Positions 1 to 8,697 of a stretch of DNA of 64,000 bases are shown here, piece by piece. Below the pieces are notes generated by a model. It ran no database searches, was not told the origin of the DNA, and saw nothing but the letters and a program-made list of their open reading frames with translations. The position numbers were made by a program, and so were the translations under genes. The stretch lies in NCBI RefSeq assembly GCF_018327705.1, contig NZ_BNEM01000001.1, positions 992,001 to 1,056,000 of the forward strand, written 5' to 3'. How positions within the stretch are numbered: position 1 is the stretch's first letter; the number at the start of each line of letters is the position of its first letter. The stretch comes from Catellatospora sp. TT07R-123 (GTDB lineage Bacteria; Actinomycetota; Actinomycetes; Mycobacteriales; Micromonosporaceae).

Positions 1-2
1 TG

Positions 3-557
3 TCTTGGCTGAACGAACCCGGCGAGTGGTCGCTGCGGGACGGCGTGCTCCACGCGGTCACGGAGCTGCGGACGGACTTCTGGCGGGAGACGTTCTACGG
101 CTGGGTGACCGACAACGGGCACTTCTTCAGCCTGCCCGTGACCGGCGACTTCACGGCCGAGGCCGTGGTAGCGGCCGAGCACACGACGCGGTTCGACCAG
201 GCCGGCATGATGGTCCGGGCCGACGCGCGGAACTGGCTGAAGACCGGCCTGGAGGTGACCTCGGGCGCCGTACAGGTGAGCACGGTGTACACCCGCGGGT
301 GCTCCGACGTGTCCATGGCGCCCGTCGCCGCAGCTCGCGGCGAGGTCTCGATGCGGGTGACCCGCTTCGGTGACGCGCTGACCGTGCACTGCCGCAGCGG
401 CGAGGATCCGTGGCAGCTGCTGCGCCTGGGACAGCTGGAGCTTCCCGCGACTGTCGACGTCGGAGTCATGTGCTGCTCGCCGGAGCGCGCGGGCCTGCGC
501 GCCACCTTCCGGGACTTCCGGATCGGGGCACCGATGTCCCGCGACGACCTCGAATGA
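3..557 (+). CDS. DUF1349 family protein (5' end missing)
   Basis: The reading frame is open from the left edge, so the N-terminus lies outside the window; 184 residues are visible. The pattern of Trp and Phe residues near the start (WLNEP, DFW, YGW), the segment FDQAGMMVRAD around residue 67 and KTGLEV shortly after match the DUF1349 family, concanavalin-A-like beta-sandwich proteins of about 190-200 residues related to a yeast protein annotated as a regulator of enolase. Almost the whole domain is therefore present. The biochemical role of the family is not established. No signal peptide can be judged. The gene ends 150 bp before the next gene on the same strand, with no obvious coupling to it. 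Confidence 0.8.
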   Translation, partial: SWLNEPGEWSLRDGVLHAVTELRTDFWRETFYGWVTDNGHFFSLPVTGDFTAEAVVAAEHTTRFDQAGMMVRADARNWLKTGLEVTSGAVQVSTVYTRGCSDVSMAPVAAARGEVSMRVTRFGDALTVHCRSGEDPWQLLRLGQLELPATVDVGVMCCSPERAGLRATFRDFRIGAPMSRDDLE

Positions 558-707
558 GGCGAGCCAGGCCCGATGCCCGCTCGCATCCCCTGACCCCCGT
601 CCTGTCGTACATCTATCTGACCACTCAGCCGATGGGGCGGTCCTTTGGCAGCCAGGTCTTGGAAGGATCTGGTCAGCTGAGACCGATGTGAACGTAGGGG
701 CTGCCCG

Positions 708-3683
708 ATGTCTGATACCTGGCGAGCTGCGCTGCAAAAAGAAGCCGAGGATCGGATCGCGGCTGCCCGGAGCGCCGGCAAAGGCGAGTTGAACCTCAGC
801 GGGCTGGAGTTGGCACGGGTGCCCGACAGTGTCGGAGATCTCCCTGCCCTCACCACGCTGAACCTCAGCGGCAATCTACTGGAGCAGCTGCCCGACTGGA
901 TCAGCAAGCTCTCCGGCCTCACCACGTTGAACCTGAGCCGCAACCTGCTGGAGCAGCTGCCCGACAGCATCGGCGACCTCTCGGCTCTCACCTCGATCGA
1001 TCTCTCCGTCAACCGGCTGACGCGGCTGCCCGAGTGCCTGAGCGACCTGACTGCCCTCACCGCTCTGAACGCCGGCGGCAACCGGCTGGAGCTGATGCCT
1101 GACGGCATCGGCGGCCTCGGCATGCTCAGGACGCTGGACCTCGGCTGCAACGGGCTGAAGAGCCTACCCGAGTGGCTAGGCGATCTCACTGCCCTCACCA
1201 TGCTGCACCTCAGCGGCAATCAACTGGAGCAGCTGCCTGACAGCTTCGGCAATCTCACGGCCCTCAACACGTTGGACCTCAGCGTCAACATGCTGAAGCG
1301 CCTGCCGGACAGTCTCGGCCGGCTTTCTGCGCTGACCGTTCTCAACCTCGGCTACAACGAGTTGGAGCACCTGCCCGAGAGCATCGGCGACCTCTCTGCC
1401 CTGACCACGCTCAACCTCCGATACAACCAGCTGGAGGAGCTGCCCGACAGTCTCCGCGGCCTCACCGCCCTGAACCATTTCGAGTTCAGCGGCAATCCGC
1501 TCCAGGGCCCGCCCGCGGAAGTCGCGGCCCAGGGCGCGCGAGCGGTCCTCGCGTATCTGCTCGCCACCGGTGCGTCCATACCGCAGTGGACGTCGAAACT
1601 GCTGTTGGTGGGCGAGGGGAGAGTGGGCAAGACCTCGCTGGTCAAGGCCCTTTCCGAGATCACTCACGATCCGGGGGAGCCGACCACGCACGGCCTTCTG
1701 CTGAGCCGGTTGCCGCTGACACATCCCGGTAAGCCCGACACCACCATGGACCTGGCGGTCTGGGATTTCGGCGGGCAGGACATCTACCACGCCACACACC
1801 AGTTCTTCCTCACCGGCCGGTCATTGTTCCTGCTGGTATGGAATGCGGGCGAGGGCACCGATCGGGGACGGCTCCACTACTGGCTGGACATCATCACCGC
1901 CCGAGCCCCCGAAGCACCCGTCCTGATCGTGGCGACCCATACCGCCGCCCGGCCGGCCGACATCGACCTGCGCGGGCTGTGCGAGCAGTACCCGGCGGTA
2001 GTCGACCACTTCAGTGTCGACTGCGCAGCCCGCACCGGCATCGGCGCCCTGCTCGCCGCCATCGCCCACAACGCCACCACGCTGCCGCTGATGGGTGCGG
2101 CATGGCCGGACCGGTGGGTCGACGCCACAGCGGAGCTGACCTCGGCCGACCTGCCGCCGCACCTGCCGACCACCGGCATGTGGCAGGCGATGGAGCGGGC
2201 CGGTGTCACCGACACCGTCGAACGGCAGACGCTGGCTACGGCGCTGCACCATCGCGGCGAGCTGCTCTACTTCCCTGAGGACGAGGACCTGGCCGATACG
2301 GTGATCCGCGACCCGCAGTGGCTGAACCAGCGGATCGCGCGGATCCTCGACGATCCCGGCGTGGCCTCTCGCAACGGGCTGCTCACCACCCAGGACATGG
2401 CCAACGCATGGCCCGACCAACCTCGCGACGAGCGTGAACACCTGCTCAACCTGATGGACCACTTCGACGTGTCCTACCGCATCCGGGACAGCCATGACGG
2501 TGCCAAAGGCATCGTGGTCAGCTGGCTGCCGCAGGCCCCGCCGGACCTCAGTGAGGTCTGGCCGTCCGAGGGCAACGAGATCCGGCTGGTCTACCAACTG
2601 CCCGTGCTGCCGCCGGGAATCCCGGGCTGGTTCCTTGCCCGCTCCCATCGCTTCGCCACCGAGTTCCGCTGGCGGACCGGCGCGGTCCTGCGCCACCCCG
2701 ACGGCGAGCACACCGGCCTGCTGCGAACCGACACCCAGCGCCGACGCATCGAGCTGACAGTCCGCGGGCCGATGCCCGCCCCGTTCTTCAACGTACTCGA
2801 CGACGGTCTCAACCTGACCCTCGACCGATACCCCGGCCTGAAGGTCACCCGTCTGGTGTCCTGCCGCGGCCATGGGCCGTGCCGCGAGGAATTCGACTAC
2901 GCCAAGGTCGTGGACCGGGTCAGACGCGGTCACCACGACATCTACTGCCGGGAATTCGAGGACATGATCGACATCGGTACGCTGTTGACCGGGATCGCGC
3001 CACCGATGCGCGACCTGGTCACGGTGTCCGATGTCCGCGATCTCGTCACCGCGGTCGAGCGGATGCGAAGCGACATGCAGCAGAGCAGCGCCATGGAGCA
3101 GCGTAATCATCTGCGGATGGTCACCTTGATACAGCAGACGCAGCATGCCCACTGCCCCAGCGTCTTCACGGTCACCCCCAGTGGAAGACGGCAGATCGGC
3201 AGGACGAGCCACATCCTTCGGCTCTACTGCGAGGAGCCTGGCACCTGGCACCCGCTGCCCGGCGACGCCGGCTGCTACGAGGTCACCGAACTCGCCGAAC
3301 TCCTCCGCACCTATGGGCCGTACCTGGCCAAGGCGCTCCGGTTTCTTCGCGCCACCGTGCCCTACGTCGGGCCGATTCTCGGTATCGCCGCCCACGACCT
3401 GCAAGAGCAGCTCACCGATGAGCTCGACCTCTTCCGGCAGGTCCTCGACACCGCCCCCGTCGACGACCTGGACCACCCTGACGCCGCTTCGGCAGACCTT
3501 CCTGACGGCCTGAGGCGCCAGGCCGAGACCGACGCCGACTACCGCATCCTGCGCGAGATGATGCTCAGACTAGATCCGGAACAGCGCTGGGGCGGGCTTT
3601 CGCGCCTGGTCACTCCCGAAGGGCTCAGCCTCTACCTGTGCTCGGAACACCTCAGCGGCTACCGGCAGCACCCCGTCCGGTAG
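708..3683 (+). CDS. Roco-type leucine-rich-repeat GTPase
   Basis: A 991-residue protein. Residues about 25-275 are roughly ten 23-residue leucine-rich repeats of the type LPDSIGDLSALTTLNLSGN. A Ras-like (Roc) GTPase follows: P-loop GEGRVGKTS at 302-310 and switch II WDFGGQ at 352-357. The expected NKxD/THxD base-recognition motif reads THTA (about 405-408), so the acidic residue that selects guanine is missing. About 470-700 is compatible with a COR dimerisation domain. The C-terminal 290 residues contain a helical stretch and match nothing I recognise. In Roco proteins, COR-mediated dimerisation controls the GTPase, and the LRRs are a likely ligand-sensing region. The start is ATG after GGGG. 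The stop codon lies in the ribosome site of the next gene, so the two are translationally coupled and probably work together. Confidence 0.88.
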   Translation: MSDTWRAALQKEAEDRIAAARSAGKGELNLSGLELARVPDSVGDLPALTTLNLSGNLLEQLPDWISKLSGLTTLNLSRNLLEQLPDSIGDLSALTSIDLSVNRLTRLPECLSDLTALTALNAGGNRLELMPDGIGGLGMLRTLDLGCNGLKSLPEWLGDLTALTMLHLSGNQLEQLPDSFGNLTALNTLDLSVNMLKRLPDSLGRLSALTVLNLGYNELEHLPESIGDLSALTTLNLRYNQLEELPDSLRGLTALNHFEFSGNPLQGPPAEVAAQGARAVLAYLLATGASIPQWTSKLLLVGEGRVGKTSLVKALSEITHDPGEPTTHGLLLSRLPLTHPGKPDTTMDLAVWDFGGQDIYHATHQFFLTGRSLFLLVWNAGEGTDRGRLHYWLDIITARAPEAPVLIVATHTAARPADIDLRGLCEQYPAVVDHFSVDCAARTGIGALLAAIAHNATTLPLMGAAWPDRWVDATAELTSADLPPHLPTTGMWQAMERAGVTDTVERQTLATALHHRGELLYFPEDEDLADTVIRDPQWLNQRIARILDDPGVASRNGLLTTQDMANAWPDQPRDEREHLLNLMDHFDVSYRIRDSHDGAKGIVVSWLPQAPPDLSEVWPSEGNEIRLVYQLPVLPPGIPGWFLARSHRFATEFRWRTGAVLRHPDGEHTGLLRTDTQRRRIELTVRGPMPAPFFNVLDDGLNLTLDRYPGLKVTRLVSCRGHGPCREEFDYAKVVDRVRRGHHDIYCREFEDMIDIGTLLTGIAPPMRDLVTVSDVRDLVTAVERMRSDMQQSSAMEQRNHLRMVTLIQQTQHAHCPSVFTVTPSGRRQIGRTSHILRLYCEEPGTWHPLPGDAGCYEVTELAELLRTYGPYLAKALRFLRATVPYVGPILGIAAHDLQEQLTDELDLFRQVLDTAPVDDLDHPDAASADLPDGLRRQAETDADYRILREMMLRLDPEQRWGGLSRLVTPEGLSLYLCSEHLSGYRQHPVR

Positions 3684-3692
3684 GAGTTGCGC

Positions 3693-6600
3693 ATGTCGAT
3701 TCAGCAGCTGACGGCCTCGCTGCATACGCGCGTGCAGGCGGCCGAGGACGGCGATCCCGGCGGGGTGCTCGACGAGCAGGCGGCGATGGAGGCCGCCGAG
3801 CTGCGGGCACAGGCCGTCGCCGCCGGCGAGGTGACGATCCAGCTCAGCTACCTGCTGGCCTGGTTCCACTGGATGCGGTTCCAGTTCCGACGCGAACGTG
3901 CGGACACCGCCGACCTCCACCCGGCGCTGGAGTGGTTCGGCAAGGTGTATGACGCCGATCCGAAGGCGTCGATGCCCGATCTGGTACACCGCTTCCTCTC
4001 CGACGGGCACAGCCGGCGGTCGCACACAGCAAACCTGATCATCGGTCGGGTGGCGCACGTCGACGACCCGGCCGGGCTGGACGAGGCGGTCGCGCTGCTC
4101 ACCGCAGCCGTCGCCGCCGCCCCGCCCGGACATCCCCACCTCGCCGGCTACCGGTCCACCCTCGGCTTCGCACTGCGCATCCGGTTCGAGCGCACCGGCG
4201 ACGACGCCGACCTGGACCGGGCGGTGACCGTCGGATGGCAGGCCGTCAACGGTGCCCCGCCCGACCACCCCGAGCTCGGCTCGTACCTGTCGAATCTCGG
4301 CGGCGCGTTGCAGAACCGGTTCCGGCGCACGGGCGACACCGGTGATCTGGACCAGGCGGTGGCCCTCGGACGGCGGGCCGTCGACGCGACCCCGCCCGGC
4401 CACCCCGAACTGGCCGGGATGCTGTCCAACCTCGGCGGAGCCCTGCGGTCCCGGTTCGGGCACTCCGGCTGGCGGGGTGACCTGGACGAGGCGGTGACCG
4501 CCGTACGCCGGGCCGTGGGCATGACCCCGCCGGGCCACCCCGGCCTGGCCGGAATGCTGTCCAACCTCGGCGGGGCGCTGCGGACCCGGTTCGAGCACAC
4601 CGGCGCCGTCGGCGACCTCGACGAGGCGACGGCCCTCGCACGCCAGGCTGTCGACGCTGCTCCGCCCGGCGACCCCGGACTCGCCACGATGCTGTCCCAA
4701 CTCAGCGACGTGCTGCATGACCGGTTCGAGCGGACCAGCCTGCTGGGTGACCTGGACGAGGCGGTGACGGCCGCACGCCAGGCCGTCGACGCGGCCCCGC
4801 CCGGCCACCCCGACCACACCCGGTACCTGTCCGATCTCGGCAGCGTGCTGCGGACCCGGTTCGAACGCACCGGCACCGGCGACCTCGACGAGGCGGTGGC
4901 CGCCGCACGGCAGGCCGTCAACGCGACCGCGGCCGGTGACCCGGGCCTGGCCGCCTACCTGTCCCGTCTCGGCAACGCCCTGCGGGCCCGGTTCGAGCAC
5001 ACCGGCGACACCGGCGACCTCGACGGGGCGGTGCGGGCCGCACGCCGGGCCGTCGACACGGCCCGGCCCGGCCACCAGGACCTGGCTGTGCTGTGGTCGA
5101 ACCTCAACAGCACGCTGCAGACCCGGTTCAGGCGCACCGGCGACACCGCTGACCTCGACGAGGCGGTGGCCGTCGGACGGCAGGCCGTCGCCGCGGCCCC
5201 GGCTGACCATCCCGGGCTCGCCATGCACCTGTCCAACCTGGGCACCGCACTGCGGGCCCGGTTCGAGCGCGCCGGCGACACCGGCGACACCGGCGACCTG
5301 CGCGAGGCGGTGACCATCGCGCGCCAGGCCGTCGACGCGGCCCGGCCCGATGACCCGGACCTCGCCAGCTACCTGTCCAACCTGGGCAGCGCGCTGGCGA
5401 TCCGGTTCGGCCGGACATCCGACGCCGGTGACCTGGACGAGGCGGTTGCCGTCGGACGCCAGGCCGTGGCGCAGGCTCCGCCCGGCCAGCCCGACCGCGC
5501 GGTGATGATGTCGAATCTCGCCGACTCGCTGCAGAGCCGGTCCGGGCACACCGGCGACAACGGCGATCTCCACGAGGCGGTGGAGCTCTGGGCGCTGGCG
5601 GCAGCGGCGGACACCGCTCCGGCCGGTACGCGGCTGCGAGCCGCGCACGCTGGAGCATCGGCGACGGTGCGGTTGGGCGGACCGGCCGCTGCGCTGGGCG
5701 TATACCGGGAGGCGGTGGGCCTGCTGCCGCTGCTGGCATGGCGGGGCGTCTCCGACGCCGATCGCAGGTTCCGGCTGGATCGCGAAGGGGCGTCACTGGC
5801 CCGTGACGGCGCGGCGTGCGCCATCGCCGCCGGTGATCCCGGCCTGGCAGTGGAGTTGTTGGAGCAGGGACGCGGCGTGGTGTGGGCGCAGCTGCTCGAC
5901 GCCCGCACCGACCTGACCGGTCTCGCCCACGACCATCCTGAGCTCGCCCGGCAGCTGCACGAATGCCGGGCCGTCCTCGACCGGCCGCCAGCCGCCGAGA
6001 CCGCCGGGCACCGGCAGGAACCGGCCTGGGCGGGCGATCCGGCCCGGGCCGGGGCCGCTCGCCGCTTCGACGAGCTGAGCGCGCTGGTACGGGCCCTGCC
6101 GCCTACCGACGCGTTCCCGCAGCCGCACCGGTTCCTGCTACCGCCGCAGGTGAGCGACCTGCTGCCCGGCGCGGGCGACGGGCACGTGGTCATGGTCAAC
6201 ATCAGCCGGTGGCGGTGCGACGCCCTCATCCTCGACCACACGGGTGTGGCCGTCGTCGAGCTGCCCGGCCTCACCGAGGCTGAAGTGATCGACAACGCCG
6301 ACCGGTACCTGCGTGCCCTGCAGGACTTCGAGCGCACCCGCCGCGACCGGGGGCTGATGGAACTGGCGGTCACCGGCACCCTGGCGTGGCTGTGGGACCG
6401 GATCGCCGGGCCGGTCCTGGAACGGCTCGGCCACACCGCCACCCGCACGGGGGACGACCTGTGGCCGAGGATCTGGTGGTGTCCCATCGGGACGGCGACC
6501 GTGCTGCCCCTGCACGCCGCGGGCCACCACACCGCCCGGGACGGCCGCACCGTCCCCGACCGGGTGGTGTCCTCCTACGCCCCGACGCTGCGCGCCCTGC

Positions 6601-7241
6601 GCCACGCCCATACCCGGCGACCGGCACCGGCCGCCGACGGACAGCGCCTGCTCGTCGTCGCCCTGTCCGACACCCCCGCCCAGAGCCCACTGCCCGGCGC
6701 CGACGCCGAGCGCCGGGCGCTGGCCGCGCTGTTCCCGCCCGCGCGGCGCACCGAGCTGCTCGACCGCGCCGCCACCCGGGCCGCCATCACGGCCGCGCTG
6801 CCGAGGCACGAGTGGCTGCACGCCTCCTGCCACGGCACCCAGAAGCTCGCCGACCCCGCGTCCGGCGGCCTGGTCCCCTACGACTGGCAGACCGCGGGCA
6901 CGGTCGGCATCGCCGACCTCACCGGCCAGGCAGGCGGGCAGTTCGCGTTCCTGTCGGCGTGCAAGACGGCCACCGGCGGCGTCACCAACCTCGACGAGAC
7001 CGTCACCGTCGCCGCCGCCCTCCAGTACGCGGGCTGGCGCCACGTCATCGGCACCCTGTGGTCGGTATGGGACCACAGCGCCGCCGCCGTCACCGCCGAC
7101 CTCTACCCCCGGTTGACCCGGGACGGCGCGCTCGACCCCGCCCGCACCGCCCAGGCCCTGCACCGCACCACCCTCGCGCTGCGCGACAGGCAGCCTGCCA
7201 GGCCCAGCACCTGGGCACCGTTCATCCACGCCGGCCCGTGA
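3693..7241 (+). CDS. TPR-repeat CHAT-domain protein (caspase-like)
   Basis: The start is ATG 3693, with AGGAG at 3682-3686; a TTG six bases upstream would lie inside the ribosome site. The 1182-residue product has about ten to eleven tetratricopeptide units of 45-50 residues from about 125 to 640, each with the GDLDEAV and AGMLSNLGGALR signatures. After a helical linker comes a C-terminal CHAT peptidase domain. The catalytic dyad appears intact: His 1047 in HASCHG and Cys 1090 in LSACKTATGG. CHAT proteins belong to the caspase/separase clan and act as regulated proteases, often in cell-death or defence modules. The only evident partner is the Roco gene immediately upstream. A likely model is sensing by the Roco protein and cleavage by this one; the substrate is unknown. 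Confidence 0.9.
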   Translation: MSIQQLTASLHTRVQAAEDGDPGGVLDEQAAMEAAELRAQAVAAGEVTIQLSYLLAWFHWMRFQFRRERADTADLHPALEWFGKVYDADPKASMPDLVHRFLSDGHSRRSHTANLIIGRVAHVDDPAGLDEAVALLTAAVAAAPPGHPHLAGYRSTLGFALRIRFERTGDDADLDRAVTVGWQAVNGAPPDHPELGSYLSNLGGALQNRFRRTGDTGDLDQAVALGRRAVDATPPGHPELAGMLSNLGGALRSRFGHSGWRGDLDEAVTAVRRAVGMTPPGHPGLAGMLSNLGGALRTRFEHTGAVGDLDEATALARQAVDAAPPGDPGLATMLSQLSDVLHDRFERTSLLGDLDEAVTAARQAVDAAPPGHPDHTRYLSDLGSVLRTRFERTGTGDLDEAVAAARQAVNATAAGDPGLAAYLSRLGNALRARFEHTGDTGDLDGAVRAARRAVDTARPGHQDLAVLWSNLNSTLQTRFRRTGDTADLDEAVAVGRQAVAAAPADHPGLAMHLSNLGTALRARFERAGDTGDTGDLREAVTIARQAVDAARPDDPDLASYLSNLGSALAIRFGRTSDAGDLDEAVAVGRQAVAQAPPGQPDRAVMMSNLADSLQSRSGHTGDNGDLHEAVELWALAAAADTAPAGTRLRAAHAGASATVRLGGPAAALGVYREAVGLLPLLAWRGVSDADRRFRLDREGASLARDGAACAIAAGDPGLAVELLEQGRGVVWAQLLDARTDLTGLAHDHPELARQLHECRAVLDRPPAAETAGHRQEPAWAGDPARAGAARRFDELSALVRALPPTDAFPQPHRFLLPPQVSDLLPGAGDGHVVMVNISRWRCDALILDHTGVAVVELPGLTEAEVIDNADRYLRALQDFERTRRDRGLMELAVTGTLAWLWDRIAGPVLERLGHTATRTGDDLWPRIWWCPIGTATVLPLHAAGHHTARDGRTVPDRVVSSYAPTLRALRHAHTRRPAPAADGQRLLVVALSDTPAQSPLPGADAERRALAALFPPARRTELLDRAATRAAITAALPRHEWLHASCHGTQKLADPASGGLVPYDWQTAGTVGIADLTGQAGGQFAFLSACKTATGGVTNLDETVTVAAALQYAGWRHVIGTLWSVWDHSAAAVTADLYPRLTRDGALDPARTAQALHRTTLALRDRQPARPSTWAPFIHAGP
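4150..5600 (+). repeat. Tandem TPR-coding repeats
   Basis: About ten imperfect units of roughly 150 bp run through the middle of the CHAT gene. Each carries a near-identical block encoding GDLDEAV followed by RQAVDAAPPGHP. The strong nucleotide similarity between units suggests recent expansion by duplication and makes this stretch prone to changes in copy number and to assembly error. Confidence 0.8.
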
Positions 7242-7331
7242 GCGAGCGCCGCACCGTTCTCCGCCGTCGCGCCCATGCGGCGGATCTGCCGGAGCAGGCG
7301 CTGCCGGCCTGCCCCGGCCGCCGGCCGGTGC

Positions 7332-8465
7332 TCAGATGAGGCGGGACAGCGCGGCCCAGGTGTTCGGGCCGGGGATGCCGTCGACGGGTCCGGAGTATCC
7401 GCCGAGCTGCGCCATCCGCTGAAGCGCGGCGTAGGTGTTGACGCCCGCGACGCCGTCGATCGGGCCGGCGTAGCCGTAGCCGCTGAGCACCTTCTGCACG
7501 CCCTTCCACGAGTTGGCGCCGAGCGCGCCGTCGGCCGGGCCGGTGTACCCGCCGAGTTTCGCCAACCGCTGGAGCGCCGCGTAGGTGTTCGTGCCGGGCA
7601 ACCCGTCGATCGGGCCGCTGTAGCCGAAGCCGCGCAGGACCGTCTGCAGGCCCTTCCACGAGTTGACGCCGAGCGCGCCGTCGACCGGACCGGCGTAGCC
7701 GCCCTGCTGCGCCAGGCGCTGCATCGCCGCGTACGTGTTGGTGCCGGGTACGCCGTCGAGGGGGCCGGTGTAGCCGTATCCCTTCACGACCTGCTGCACG
7801 CCGCGCCACGTGTTCGGGCCGGGCACCCCGTCGACCGGGCCGGTGTAGCCGCCGGCCTGGCCGATCTCCTGCAGGATCCGGCCTTCGGAGGAGGTGCCGG
7901 GGCCGGAGACGAAGGTGAGCGGGTTGATCCGTACCCCGTTCGGGTCGATCATGTGCCAGTGCACGTGCGGGCCGGTGGAGCTGCCCGCGCCGTCGGCTCC
8001 GGCGGCGCCGCCGGAGCGGCCCACGATCGCGCCTGAACCCACGGCGGTGCCGTTGGCCAGCAGGAACTGCGACAGGTGCATGTACTGGCTGCGATACCCG
8101 TCGGCGTGGTAGATGGTGACGGTGTGCCCGCCGGTCCCGTTGTACGGGATGTTCTGGATCGTCCCGGCACCGCAGGCCGGCAGGGAGGTGCCGACGGCCA
8201 TGGCGAAGTCGATGCCGCCCAGCGAGCCGCGGTCGAGGTGCTCCTGCCAGGTGCCGGTGATGGGGTAGGCGCTGAACGGGTTGTAGATGGCCGGTGCGGC
8301 GTACGCCAGGTCCGGCAGCAGGAGCCCGCCGACCAGGATGCCGCCGCCCGCCGCGGCGCCGCGCCGCAGCAGGGCGCGGCGGTCGAAGGTCGGGGCGCGG
8401 TCGTCGTCGCGGCCGGTGCCGCAACAGGGTCCGTACTGGTCGGACGGTGTTCCGTATTCAGACAT
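7332..8465 (-). CDS. Tat-exported M23-like protein with peptidoglycan-binding repeats
   Basis: The start is ATG 8465, with AGGAGG just upstream; the longer open frame is non-coding. The 377-residue product begins with a twin-arginine signal (RRALLRR then a hydrophobic stretch and AYAAPA near residue 55). An M23/LytM-like metallopeptidase fold follows: GGIDFAMAVGT and later GPHVHWHM. The first zinc histidine, normally four residues before the Asp of the xxGxD motif, is Leu, while the HxH pair is kept, so zinc binding and catalysis are doubtful. The rest is about six peptidoglycan-binding-like units of 30-35 residues (GYTGPVDGVPGPNTW). The likely role is a secreted cell-wall-binding or lytic-factor-activating protein. 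It is convergent with the CHAT gene, 90 bp away. Confidence 0.85.
   Translation of the reverse strand: MSEYGTPSDQYGPCCGTGRDDDRAPTFDRRALLRRGAAAGGGILVGGLLLPDLAYAAPAIYNPFSAYPITGTWQEHLDRGSLGGIDFAMAVGTSLPACGAGTIQNIPYNGTGGHTVTIYHADGYRSQYMHLSQFLLANGTAVGSGAIVGRSGGAAGADGAGSSTGPHVHWHMIDPNGVRINPLTFVSGPGTSSEGRILQEIGQAGGYTGPVDGVPGPNTWRGVQQVVKGYGYTGPLDGVPGTNTYAAMQRLAQQGGYAGPVDGALGVNSWKGLQTVLRGFGYSGPIDGLPGTNTYAALQRLAKLGGYTGPADGALGANSWKGVQKVLSGYGYAGPIDGVAGVNTYAALQRMAQLGGYSGPVDGIPGPNTWAALSRLI
7335..7870 (-). repeat. Alternating peptidoglycan-binding units
   Basis: About six repeats of roughly 90-95 bp encode the C-terminal half of the M23-like protein. Two variants alternate, one with NTYAALQRLA and one with NSWKGLQTVL, so the higher-order repeat is a pair of about 190 bp. 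Confidence 0.75.
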
Positions 8466-8697
8466 GTGGCCTCCTGCGGCGGGCTCGTCGCGCGGATCGC
8501 GAGCCCATCGAGCACAGCCGATAGGTGTGGCCGGGGCAACCCAACGAACCCGCGGACTTTCCGCGACGGCCGGATGCCCACGAGGAACTGGCCAACCTCG
8601 CGGCGCTTGCGTACCTTGTCGTTTCGCGGGTTCGTGCCGACCCGACGGATCCGCCCGCTTCGCGGCGGACTGCGCCGTCGCCGACCCGGGAGGTTCC

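Noticed and set aside
3570-5648. A 692-residue minus-strand frame with repeats
   Set aside because: Its repeats mirror the TPR repeats of the CHAT gene on the plus strand.
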